Assembly (NCBI GenBank): GCA_013398615.1 | Contig: VZSR01003371.1 | Location: forward strand, 2,027,305 to 2,091,304 | Direction of reading: 5' to 3' | Source of the DNA: Brachypodius melanocephalos | Lineage: Eukaryota; Chordata; Aves; Passeriformes; Pycnonotidae | Length of the DNA: 64,000 nucleotides | In this document: positions 38,840-49,883 of the stretch, piece after piece | How positions within the stretch are numbered: the stretch's first letter is position 1 | Layout: every line of letters begins with the position of its first letter | Position numbers and translations under genes: made by a program | The notes under the pieces: model-generated | Database searches by the model: none | Told to the model about the DNA's origin: nothing | The model's input: only the letters and a program-made list of their open reading frames with translations

Positions 38840-38987
38840 TAAGACGAAATGCCTCAAGTTGCGATGGATTAATTTCCTAATATCCAACCAAACCTGGAGG
38901 GTTTTGGTTGGATATCAGGAAAAGTTTTTTCACTGAAAGGGTTGGATCCTTGAATAGGTGGCCCAGGAAAGTGCTGAAGTTCCCATC
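38840..38987 (+). mobile_element. CR1 LINE, left part (split by an LTR, contains a fold-back)
   Basis: Starting near GTAAGACGAAATGCCTCAAG, the sequence follows CR1 through GGTTGGATATCAGGAAAAG, TTTTTTCACTGAAAGGGTTG, and GTGGCCCAGGAAAGTGCTGA, ending at TTCCCATC, where an LTR interrupts it. Just after GTTGCGATGG the expected CR1 text is replaced by an inverted copy of the following 22 bp (see the separate repeat entry). Confidence 0.85.
38874..38921. repeat. Near-perfect inverted repeat, 5-nt loop
   Basis: The left arm (38874-38894) is the reverse complement of the right arm (38900-38921) except for one substitution and one single-base indel, with loop TGGAG. The right arm is ordinary CR1 sequence (GGTTGGATATCAGG). 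The left arm is not CR1 in this position, so it is an inverted copy. Confidence 0.9.
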
Positions 38988-39403
38988 TGTGACTGTTTTG
39001 GCTTCTTTTCTTCTCGTCTAAGGTCAGGATGAATCCACACCAAGTTTGAGTTCGGACTTGGAATGTTTATTATCTCTTATCTATTTACAGTATTTATAGA
39101 CTCACACACCGTGAGCTTCTAGAAAATGAAAATAAAATGGAGATCTTCTAACTTTCTAAGGTTATTTAAGTGATAAGTACCCAATACCAAGGTGACACCT
39201 ATATTATTTATGGTTTTCACCCAATAGTGAACACCCAAGGCCCTCAAAGCAGACCTTTTTAACCCAGTTACAGAAAACCACCCAAAACCATGAAGAAGGA
39301 AGAAAAAGATTAAGGACTTAGACAACATCCAAAATCCTCCGTCTTGACTCACACATATTACTATATACCAAAATCTTAAATCTAAGTTTCTTGCATTCCA
39401 ACA
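38988..39403 (-). mobile_element. Solo LTR inserted in CR1, with 6-bp target-site duplication
   Basis: The plus strand begins TGTGACTGTTTTGG and ends GCATTCCAACA, and is flanked by CCCATC on both sides (38982-38987 and 39404-39409). The CR1 continues exactly across the site. On the minus strand a TATAAATA box (39091-39098) lies about 20 bp before AATAAA (39066-39071), which fixes minus orientation. It is the same family as 37066-37492. There is no internal retroviral region, so it is a solo LTR. Confidence 0.93.
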
Positions 39404-39540
39404 CCCATCCCTGGAGAGATTTAAAAGCCGTGTAGATGCGGCACCTGGGGACAGGGTTCAGTGGTGTGTTTGGCAGTGCTGGGTTAAGTGTTGGACTGGG
39501 TGCCCTTCTAACCTAAACCTTTTGATGAATCTGTGATTGT
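39404..39540 (+). mobile_element. CR1 LINE, right part to 3' tail
   Basis: The CR1 resumes with CCATCCCTGGAGAGATTTAA and passes AGCCGTGTAGATGCGGCACC, TGGGGACAGGGTTCAGTGG, and TTGGACTGGGTGCCCTTC to a decayed tail (GAATCTGTGATTGTCTC). It is non-coding. Confidence 0.88.
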
Positions 39541-40156
39541 CTCACACTTCCATGCCTCCTCCAGGAAATCCTCACTGCAGACCTTCCCAGCACTCTCTCT
39601 GTGTCCATGCACCCATGTCCGTTTTCACTCAGTAGAGTTAAACTTGAAAACACTGATGTGGCAGCTCTTCCTGTGATATTAGACCCAACAACACAGATCT
39701 CAATAACAGCATAACTGAGGGAAAGTAAGAATTAATTAGTCCCAAGAAAACCAGAGTTGCATGTTTACCCAGCTGATATAAAATATGTGTGATCCTTTGT
39801 CAAAGATCATGTATTTGCTAATAATTTGATATGTCTTCAGGTATGTTTATTAAGAGTGACAAGTGGTTATTGTGGGCAGAATGACTCACTACACTCAGAC
39901 ACTTTATGCAGGAAATAACATTTAGATTATTTTAGAAATATATTTTAGTTCATGATACCACTTGATCATTCTCTGAAAACATTGGCTTTTAAAGAGTGTG
40001 AAATCAAGCTAGAAGGTAAAATGCTTCAGTTACTCAAATGGCAATGGTATAAAGTGATTTTTGTAGCAGCAGGGCACTGGGGTCCATAAAATAACTTTTT
40101 GCCAGGAGTTGAGAATCTCAGCTCTGCCATCACCACTACCTGTGCAGGAGCTCAGT
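39541..40156. other. Unique non-coding sequence
   Basis: I see no gene and no repeat that I can name in this 600 bp. Confidence 0.5.
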
Positions 40157-40222
40157 GTTCCTGGAGATGGCTGAACTCCTGCCTGCCCACAGGGAGCAGT
40201 GAATTAATTCCTCACTTTACTT
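40157..40222 (+). mobile_element. ERVL-type LTR remnant (middle part)
   Basis: TTCCTGGAGATGGCTGAACT, CCTGCCTGCCCACAGGGAGC, and GAATTAATTCCTCACTTTAC follow the middle of the same avian ERVL-class LTR whose two ends survive at 29125-29310. Only about 65 bp are recognisable here. Confidence 0.6.
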
Positions 40223-41821
40223 TTCCTCGAATATAAAAATAGATACATCGGAGTATAGCTATATTGATTTTTACATATGCTGTGCTCCTATTCAGCCAGA
40301 AAATGTAGCAGTTGGAACCCCTATTGACATTTGCATGTTGAAAATGTTTTTCTTGTCAAAGTTAGCAGCCCAAGTAGCTTGTGGTAGGGCTACATTCACA
40401 AGGATATCACAGGGACTGCATCCCAACACATTTTGACATTTAACTCAGTTGCAGAACCAAAGTAGATGACCATTTCCCTTCTTAAATATCTTGGGAATAA
40501 TCCAATTATTCTTAATTAATTAATATTAATAATTAGTGTGTCTAATAAAAAGGAGATTTCTCCAAAAAATATTCTTTCCCATTCACCATGATAAAAATAA
40601 TAAAATAAATTCAGCATAATATTGCATTCCTGACTGTTTATTATTTACACTGAAAATTCCTTCCTTCACAGATATGCTTGGTTATCTTTTGTGAGTGGCT
40701 CTTGGAACTTTGGAATGGAATTGTTGTGAGTAGGCACATTTTACATTTGATGTGCAGAAAATCAGACACTGAACTGATGAGGGAGGGAAGATGTGGTTTT
40801 AGCTTGGTTAGCAACTGGAACATATTTTCTCCACTTTCTGCTTTGTCTCAGGTTTTCAGTGTGACTTTTGTACAGTTTTTTCTGTCAGTGCATGCCATAA
40901 TCCATCCTCAAAAATGAGCAGAGTGTGGCTTGATTTCTTTCACTCTTTTGCTACTTTAAGTGTGATGCCTTGCTGTAATATTTGCTGCAGTGAAGCTCCA
41001 GTTTTAGTTTCTGTCCCTGGGTAAATCCCAAATACCATTTGTCTGATGTGGAAAATGTGGCATAAAGTGGTGAATTATGTTCCCTTTCAGACCACAGCAC
41101 TGCAACTGCAACTTTTCTCTTACTCCATCTTTAGTCCTTCTCCAAAATGCTTAAAAAGGTTTACCTTGGAAACTGGCAGGAAGAGTAATATGAAGAATGG
41201 ACTATTAGAGCTTCAAATTGGGGATAGCATTAGGCATACTGAATTCTTTTCTTTCATAGCAGCACATTAGTAAAGAGTCAATTATTAACTCTGCTACTTG
41301 ATTTATTTCAACACTTTGAATGTATTAGAGGTCAATGTATCTAAGTTTTTTTTTTTTTTTTAATTATTATTTCAAGTGGAAATTAGTTTCTCAGAGGGTA
41401 AGTAGATTATAATAGATCCCAGCTCCTGGGCCCAAGCACTGCTATGTCAGTAGGATTTATTGCAACTGATACCTTCAGAGAATAAGAATTAAGTGTAATT
41501 TTCACTTTTAGTTAATGAGATTATGTGCTGTTCAATAGGTATTTTTAGTGTGATTTGGTAGTGAATTCTTACTGAGAGATTCAGGCTTTGGCTTTATCAG
41601 AGTGGTTTCTTCATTTCTGCTCACTTCTTTTTGCACCTTTCCGATTTGAACTCATTTTTCCATTTTGATATGCAAATTTATCATCAGATACAGTCTTAGT
41701 GCTTCACTTATCAGAATATTAAGCTGTGTAGGCCCACTGAAAGCTCACTGAACAGCTGAATAAAGGCAGGGAGTATTTAAAGTATAAGTTGTATTTAAGA
41801 GTTAAACAGGTGAATTATATA
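40223..41821. other. Unique non-coding sequence
   Basis: No gene. A T-run lies at 41347-41360. The open frames are up to 79 codons and carry no domain. Confidence 0.5.
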
Positions 41822-41978
41822 TTGTCCCTGGAAATGTTCAATAAACGTTCAAATGTGGTGATTAGAGACACGAATCAGCAGTGGGCTTGACAGTGTTGGG
41901 TTGATGGCTGGATTTGATGATCTGAGAGATCTCTTCCAACCTAGATAACTCCATGATTCTGTGACACTATGATTCTAT
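41822..41978 (+). mobile_element. CR1 LINE 3' tail fragment
   Basis: TGTCCCTGGAAATGTTCAAT, then GACAGTGTTGGGTTGATGGC, TGGATTTGATGATCTGAGAG, and ATCTCTTCCAACCTAG lead to a tail of 8-mers (ATTCTGTG, ACACTATG, ATTCTATG). It is sense on the plus strand. Confidence 0.9.
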
Positions 41979-44900
41979 GTGTCTTAAAAGGGAGTGGAAT
42001 GAGTCACCACCACTTGCACTGTTGGGGCAAAACCTGAATGTATAAATGATCCTGAGAGTATTGAGAACATCACAGAATTTGTTGTTTATTAAATTAAGTT
42101 TTTTGTCACCTCATAGGACTTTTACTGTCCTGATTTCATTAAGGTGTAATGATGCAGGAAATTGAACTAATTCAATTTATTAACTGATTTACTGTTTACT
42201 CAGAAACTGAACTCATATGCTCATTTATTGAACTATCTCGATTGGGTTTTTTTTTTTTTTTTAATTTAAGCAAATGCAAACCAAAGCAGTTGCAGAATTT
42301 GCTGTATCCACTGTCAGAACATGATATGGCTATTCAGGCAGAAGAAGGAATCAGATTGCTCCTGTCTCTTGTTTAGGCATAAGTGGGGAGAACACAGTGG
42401 CAAAGAAAAATTAGAGATTTTCATCTGTAAGCTATGAACCAATCTTGATTTGCCTTTGCCATCAGTATGAAATTGTTGTCCGTAGGACACTGAGGACCAA
42501 ACAAATTTGCTTTCTAATTTGGGTGCAAATCGTTGTTTTGGTAGATAATGCCCCTCTCTGTGTAAGAGGTAAACCTAATTCGGGCTATTTTTAGAAACAA
42601 AAGGTTTGTAAAAAATTTCTGGGTTCCTACTTTGGCAGGTCCTTGGAGTAAGGAGTGCAGAGAGAAGCAGAAAAGTTCTGATAATAAGACCTGTTCTTCA
42701 AGAGACCTCAATTAGAAATACTAATGAACTTGTGTTGGTGTGAGAATGGATTTTTTGGGAGAAGAGGTAAATATTGAGGGCATGGGTAAAATAGTTAGAT
42801 TTTAATTTTTTTTTTTTTTTTCACTTTGACTGATCATTCCCCATGAAGGCTTTGGTATTGTGGCATTTATGACATTAAATCACTCCCCACAATGCATATT
42901 TTTTAATTTTCTTATACTTTCAAGCAGAGACTTGCCCTGATAGTTTTCCCAGATGCAGATATATTATTAGAAAAATTATCCATATATTCCTGAAGATGCA
43001 TGTAGAGTTCAACAGACAGAAAAATATTAGAACTGGAAATACCTTCCCTCTGGTTTCTTTTCTCCTAATACCTGTTTGGTCAGTGTCTGACAATCTTCGT
43101 GATTCCAGAAACTACAATATAGGAAGACTTAAATATCCTCTACCTGTTAATTGATTGTAATGAATAACAGAGTGATTGATTTTTCTTCACAGTCAGAAAT
43201 TTTCAGTTAGATTTTCAGAATACTGAAAAGGCTATTTTGAGTATCAGTGTGAAATATTCTGACAATCTATAAGCAGGGACTTTTATAGGTAAATACAGAC
43301 CTGCCAAATTATGGGGGTTCTTTGTCTTCAAATATGATAAAAGTTCCAACATGGAAGTAAGAATCAGACTTATCTATTTTCCTGAATCAGAACCTGAATT
43401 AAAGAGGAAAAAAGTAAATTATTGCAAATATATAGTAGAAAGCAATTTTCTCATGATAGATTTAATTGAACTCAGTCTCTGGCAGCAGCACTATCACATT
43501 GTCCCAATGTAGGAAGAAATGAGATCTTGCTTTGGAATTTTAGGTCCTGCCTTTGCAATTTAACTTTGGCCCTAGTATAGAATTTCATGAAATTATGGAA
43601 TTTCAAAAAATACACCTTCCTTATCAGCTGAAACTACCATTATCCTAAAGAATTGCACTTTTGTGTACTGTGGATTCTTGGAAGGGAAGAAGGAAATCTA
43701 TAAATTCTGACACAATAGGAAGGTTTCTTATTGTGTTGGGTTTGAGCCCTACTAAAACTGTAGTCTAGATCCTCATCTGGTGTTATCTAAAATTAACTTC
43801 AAAGGAGAAAGAAATTTTGAAGTGCATCAGGTAAAGATCTCCCTTCAGGATAAGAGCAGCATCTTACAAGCATCCAGGCCACTTCAATTTAAATATTGCA
43901 TTGTGCTGCAAATGGAAATTGAATCTCATAAATGAGAGCTGCAAAGTAAAGGCAGGTTGCTGCTTGACAATTTTACAAATTATTTAGATAATTATTTGTT
44001 GCTGGGGGAGTTAATGTCAGGACTGTTTGGTGAATAAAGTGGTTTCTTATGTTGTTCGTGGCTTGTGTCACCGTTAGCTCAAGGAAAGAGCTGAGGTAAT
44101 GATGGTGTTCTTATTATCAATACTTATTATTTATTAAGACTGTCGCTGTGAGTGGTTCATAAAAAATACAAGGCAGAGCAGATTTTTTCCTGGTAAGACT
44201 TGGATGAACTTATTAAATAAATCCTGGCTGAGCCAGAAATTGAAAATAAGAAAGGGAGATGGAAAAAGAGAGGTCAGGCATTGTCAACGAAATTGTTTAT
44301 TCAAAGTCTAAGTTGCAAATATGGACAGGTGAAGAAAATCTACCTGGGCCTGAATGGGGGTTGGTAAAATCCCATGATGTGATGAAGAGCAAAAAGGAAG
44401 AAACAGAGATACTAAACCAGGGTAGAGACGCTTCTTTACTGTGTCCTGAATTGTCTGATGTGTTACAACATGATTTCCTTATTAGCCATAAACAACAATA
44501 AAAATGTTGCTTAAGTTTACAGGAACAGAAAAAAAAATAAAAATACTTCCACTGGAGTCTGATGGAAAAAAGAATTAGAGCCATAATTCATTTGTCTATA
44601 GGTGGTGTTTTAGCTTTTTATATTGCTCTATTTCCTACAGGTAATATTCAGACTGAACTCTTGGATTCATCAGCTGAAAGCTTTTGGGAACCAAGTTTCC
44701 CAGAAGTATTGTTTGGAATAATCATCAGACTCTATTAACAGAACTCTTTCATAATGAATTCCTGTGCCCCATATAATTTTGAGTTGATTTTCATGGAGAA
44801 ATTGCTCTTGAAAAAGACTGTGAAATGAAAATCTTATTGTTATTCTGAAATAATTTCTGAATGATTATAGCTTTATTAAATAGGTTTAATGCAAATGAAC

Positions 44901-47900
44901 TAAAATCAAGTATTCTTGAACTTTGTGACTGTATAAAGCCACGTGTGTGCAATTCTGAAATAACATCATTTGTCATATTCCTTATGAAGATAAATCTTGT
45001 GTATAGAAGTATAACAGGGCATCCGAACAATTATAATTATTAGAATATCTTTTCTGTTGTCCTGGAAGAAAAAGAATGCCAGTCATTTAAAACATAATAA
45101 TTACTTCTAACTGCAGAGTGGTCTGAAAATTTTGACTGCTGGGCTGCACTCCCCTCCCAGAGGAGGGAAGATGCTGCCAGAACTGAGGGTGTTTAGAAGA
45201 GAGGGTTGGTCGGAGCATATTTGAAGGTGATTGTGAGCTGCTTTTGAAAAGGCCCCAGGGAAGCTCGGGAAGGACTTTAAATAATTCACATGGCAAAAAA
45301 TGCATCCTGAGAGCTTGGAGTCAATAAAGCCTCCAGCTCTTTATAGTACTTTATGACTGAGTCCTGGTGGATTAATTCAAGCTCTCAGAGGCAAAGACAC
45401 CACATTCTCGATGTGCTTGGGTGCAAATGTGAGATACCATATGGGACTGAGCCCCGAGAGGGAGGACACAATAAACCCACAGCCAGAAAGCTGAAATAAG
45501 AAGCGGGATTGGCTCCTTTAGCATAAATAACACTTTTGCTGCCCTGCATTTCACGGGCCTACATTTCTGATGTGAATAACTCTGAGTAGAAAAATTGGGA
45601 TAGAGTAGAAATCTGTGTGGGATGGAAGATAAATTTAGGTCTGTAATGAGGGACAGTTTGAATTATGAGCTCAGTGTATCAGCTGTTAAAGACATTCTTC
45701 TGTGCTGCATAAAATGCAGAAGTTTCAAAATGTTTTCCAGCCAACAGTATTTCTTTCACTTTCTGCTGATGTTATGGGTTTCTCAAAAGGAAAAAAATTG
45801 CAAATAATGTAAAAAGCTTTAAACAGACCACACATCTGTTTTCCCACAGCCTATATTCAAGGGAAATGAAGCCCAGCTCTGACCAAGCAGTTATTTTATA
45901 TTAAAGATACAACACTTCAGCAGATGCAAGGAATGTACAAGATAAGTCTGTTCACATAACTAGAAATGATTTCTCTTGTTTGGGTTAAAGTTAATATCCA
46001 ATTTTATTCATTTCAACAAGTTCGTCCAAATTCGCTGAGAAAAGATGCAAATTTCTGACTCATTAAAAATCTAATGAGAAGATATGGAGCCTGTTTATCC
46101 ATGGTTTCACCATTTTGTCTGTTCAGTGTAGTCCAGTTAGAAACAATGGATGTTTGAACATGGATAAAAGGCTCTTTTGCTACCACTGGTTATGTCAGTC
46201 ATCCAGTGACCTCCAAATTTTGGGAGGAAAGAACAAACCTCAAGACAGCATCATGAATTAGGGTATGGAAAATGTGATCATTGCTTGCCACTTGATTTGC
46301 TGTGATCTGATAGAGAACTTCTTAAGAGATTGTTCCAGTTTGAAGTGGAGATGAAGCTAAAAGTGTACAAGGTGTGGTTTCCTGTAAAAAAAACCAACCC
46401 AAACCTAAAAGTCAAATAAACAAAAAGCCAAACCAACCAACCAACCAAGAATTGCCAAACAAAAACCTCCAGTGATTTGATCATGCCCTTTTTGCTTTGT
46501 GCCCCAGTAGCATCTTCTAGGAAGAAATTACAGAGAAATTCCGTTTTCAAGGAATTCCTGCTATGGAGAAATACCCTTTTAAAACCTGTCAGTGCTGTTT
46601 CTCATGCAGTTGGGAAGATTTACTATCAAGTTAGCAAAGAAATATATGCTCAAACCTAAGATGTCCAGTACAGAACCAGGTTCCTGCAGACCATAGGACT
46701 AAATATTCCATTAAAAGGTACAAGAATTTCACACTGGGCAGAAGTCTAATGGTCTGTTCTTTACATTGTGTCTTCTGCAAAATCTCTAATATTCAAAATT
46801 ACAATAAAGCTAAAGGGTGGTGCTCAATAACTTCTCAGAAGTTTTAACATTAATTGCTATAACTCTACTGAATTTTTGTAGTCTTCCTGATGTCCAGTCT
46901 TACCAATGTCCAGTCCTTATTTCAGTCTGTTAAACTGGAGGAGGTTTTGTTTGGCTGTCAGTAATGCTCTGACACTGATGCTCTGTGTGGGTTAGAGCTG
47001 AGGTGGGCTTCTCTCTGCTTATAGAAAGCCCCATACTTCATCCTTCAAGTGGCTCTTAGCCATCACCCTCTCCATAAATCCTTTCAATAATTAAATAAGA
47101 GTACCTTTTAATATTAGGAATTTTTTTTTAGAACTTTTTACTATCCTTGTGTCCTCTACGCTGGTTCACACTGCTGACAGGGTAGAGAAGGGTAAGTGTG
47201 AGAAGAAGGATTGTAATTTCATTTAGATTCCCATTGAGCAGTGCCAGGGAGATGTTGGAAGTGGAAGAATCATGACTGCCAGAAACCCCACAATCGTCTT
47301 CTTCTGTCCTGAAATTTCAGTGTGAGTGCAACACCTTGATGGGTCAGGTCCTCAGCCCAGCTGCCAGCAGAGGGTAGGGAAGCTGGGAGATGGCATGTTC
47401 AGAAGTTGTCACTGGGACTGAGAGACTCCTCTGTCTGTTTGGCTTCATCCATCTGCCCACCCACCCAGCCCTCCATCCATTCCCATTCCTTATGGTGCCA
47501 GCAGATGCTGCAGTGACTCACAGCCTCTTTCCCGCTCTGAAGGCACAGTTCTGATAACGAAGGGATGTGGGGAGAGCTCTTGGCACAGACTGCAGTGGCT
47601 GATGCAGGCAAAACGCAACTGAAAGCAGAATGGAGTGCAGATATCACTAACAGAGCATCCACAAGTGGCACTTGCCACAGAGGAGAGGATGCTGAGGGAG
47701 AGGATGGGATGTGGTGTAAAGTTGGGAGGATATCAGGATTATCCCTTCCCTTTTGGGAGTGACAGCAAACACCATGCTCAGGGACAGGCAGGACTGGGGA
47801 CTGAAAACAGGCTACCTTTGGCTCCATCTGTGTTAGACTCTGACACAGCATCTGGCACTGCTCCTCACAGTCTGGAAAGCTTGACTGATCTAGGTAGAAA

Positions 47901-49127
47901 GACAAAAGTTAAAAATATCCATGCTATCCATGAATTTCCCAGAAAAATTATTATGCTGCTGTATAGAGAGGAGAGGAGTCCGGAGATACCAAACCCAGAG
48001 TATTTAAATGGCACCAGATGGATAGTTTTGACCAAAGGATATTAGGTGAAGTAGAGAGGGAGTAGATTGTATGAATGTAGTAATTTAAATCTCTCTGTAG
48101 TCAAGAGACCTGTAAACAAACAACACAGAGAAGGCTGAAACAAACCAGTCATGTTTGAATTCTCAGGCATGAAATCTAAGGTAATCTAATCTAATCATAA
48201 TCCTTTATGCATGGAAAAAAAACCACCAACGCCCCCCCCCAAAAAAAAAAAAACCCCACAACAAAACAACCAAATTGCCTGTCAAGAACAAGCCTGTATG
48301 CATTGTTGCCAACACTATACTCAGAAAGGAAAGCTGATGGAGGTGGTGATTGTTAAAAATCAGAATGCAAGGAAAGTTGCTGGAGTCTGTATTAGATGTC
48401 CATAAATCACAGATCACTGAGAGTTACAGGATTTTAAACACTAATTCATTAAAGTTGTATGTAATGAAATTACTGGGGAGGAATTTATTGTGGACTCCCT
48501 ATTCTCAATAAGAAATGACCTCAACTACACAAAAATGTGTTACACGAAGCAATTTTAGTTGAGGAGTTTTAATTTGACATAGTGACAAAACCTACTTAGA
48601 TTTCAAAACGTCAGAAATACAGCAAAGTTTGTAGCAAGGGAAAACTTTATATTCTTAGCAAAAATTTAATCACTAATTTAAAATATAGCAGCTCTGCAGC
48701 TAACCCATTATTATTGCCTGCTCAAGTTTGTTTGTGCAAAGAATTTGTGGCCAACAACAAAATGTGGGAATGTTACAAATGAAACCAAAGGAAGTGGGGA
48801 ACTGCAACAGGTATTAGCATTAAAAAATATGATACAGGACATTCAAAAACCAGATTTGCCTTTCCCCAAGTCTGAAGCTCACAGGAAGGGGAGGACTGCT
48901 TGTGTCTGTGAAGGAAATTAAGACAACTGATGGGGCAGCAGCTTCTGTCAGGTGCAAATGAACTGAAAATGTTGATGGCAAGGGCAGGGTTTTGCTCCCT
49001 TTGGGATGGGGTAGAAGCTGTCCAGGCAAAGCTTGAGAAGTGGAAGTGGGAAAAGAGCTGGCACTGCTCATGTAGGGAGAGTGGATGGTCACTAATGGCA
49101 GGCAGACTGATGTCACCCTAAAGCATT
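41979..49127. other. 7.1 kb of unique non-coding sequence
   Basis: No gene is recognised. Small items are T-runs near 42247 and 42808, a (CCAA)n stretch at 46431-46447, and a C9/A14 block at 48231-48253. A 168-codon antisense frame at 47399-47905 has no domain. The stretch at 45310-45580 keeps several CpGs and may be conserved. Confidence 0.5.
44612..44646 (+). promoter_or_regulatory. Weak recursive-splice-like junction
   Basis: A pyrimidine-rich run ending GCTCTATTTCCTACAG is joined directly to GTAATA, a sub-optimal 5' splice site. It has the same layout as the motif at 20245-20269 but a poorer donor. It is probably chance unless transcription data support it. Confidence 0.12.
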
Positions 49128-49324
49128 GTGGCGGGCAGTGGTGGTCAGTGCCGCGAATTCCCCAGAAAAGTGTCCTGAAAAGGAGACACCCGGTAGCCCA
49201 GGCACATCTGCAACTGCCCAGTGATTTCAGCTCAGGTGTGAGCTGGGCTCTCAGGGCAACACAAAAGGAGAGACAGGGTCTTCATCTGGAGATTCCTTGG
49301 AGCCTTTATTCTCCTGCTTCCTCG

Positions 49325-49386
<62 letters not shown>

Positions 49387-49699
49387 AAGAGGAAGAGGGA
49401 GAGAGAGAGACAGAGATGGAAAGGGAGAGGGAGAGGGAGAGGGAGAGAGAGAGAGATGAGAGGATTGCGACAGGATCAAAAATGGACCAATCAGGTAGGG
49501 TAAAAAGGAGAAATGTACCAATCAGAGGAAGGATCGAAAACGGAGCAATCAGGTAGGGAACAAAGGAGGAAAAAGGGAAAGCACCAGTGGGGTATAATTG
49601 ATTAACATATTAACCACAAAGCCTCATGGGTGGAACACTTTTTGTCACTGTGAGGGGATAGCAGTCCCCTAGAGTATCTTCCTCAGGGGAACTGTGACA
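49128..49699 (-). mobile_element. LTR of an endogenous retrovirus, antisense, with internal (GA)n
   Basis: On the minus strand the stretch begins TGTCACAGTTCCCC and ends CTGCCCGCCACA, giving TG...CA ends. It carries AATAAA (plus-strand TTTATT at 49305-49310) followed by a 180-bp R/U5-like part. U3 contains three repeated CCAAT-type units (49487, 49518, 49545) and a long GA/CT tract. CpGs persist (GCCGCG, CCCGG, GATCG), which suggests a fairly young copy. No matching target duplication was found at these edges, so the boundaries are approximate. No PBS or coding region is seen next to it. Confidence 0.6.
49325..49462. repeat. (GA)n microsatellite and purine tract
   Basis: About 24 GA units (49331-49378) run into GGGAGA/GAAAGA variants. 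It lies inside the LTR. The resulting Arg/Glu-rich open frames are artefacts of the repeat. Confidence 0.97.
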
Positions 49700-49731
49700 T
49701 CCTTGAAGCCTAAGGGTTGCTCTCTCTCCAG

Positions 49732-49883
49732 GGGAGAACATCTACATTACCAACTCCCCAACCAGCCTCCACACCAAAGAGTGTCAGAATGACAAAGAGG
49801 CTGCAGGTCCCTCATCCCCTGTCATCTACAGGCTGCCTGTCCCTGCTGTAAAAGATGATCGAGCTTTCCTGGTCTTCAGGATG
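49732..49883 (+). other. Exon-like open stretch with splice borders
   Basis: A pyrimidine-rich acceptor (TTGCTCTCTCTCCAG) precedes 152 nt that stay open in one frame and end at a good donor (ATG, then GTAAGAA). The frame begins one base before the exon edge and ends on a codon boundary. The peptide starts ENIYITNSPTSLHTKE and ends DDRAFLVFRM, has ordinary protein-like composition, and resembles no family I can name. A stop follows about 19 codons past the donor. A chance open frame of 50 codons is not rare, so the combination with both splice sites is suggestive only. It could be a single exon, a decayed one, or an accident. Confidence 0.22.

Noticed and set aside
37066..39403. The two inverted LTRs read as one full-length provirus or a functional hairpin
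   Set aside because: Proviral LTRs are direct repeats, these are inverted. The 1.5 kb between them is unique sequence plus CR1, and the second LTR has its own target duplication.
47399..47905. 168-codon antisense open frame
   Set aside because: It is Ser/Cys/Pro-rich with no domain, no splice or promoter context, and no codon pattern that sets it apart from other-frame readings of GC-richer sequence.
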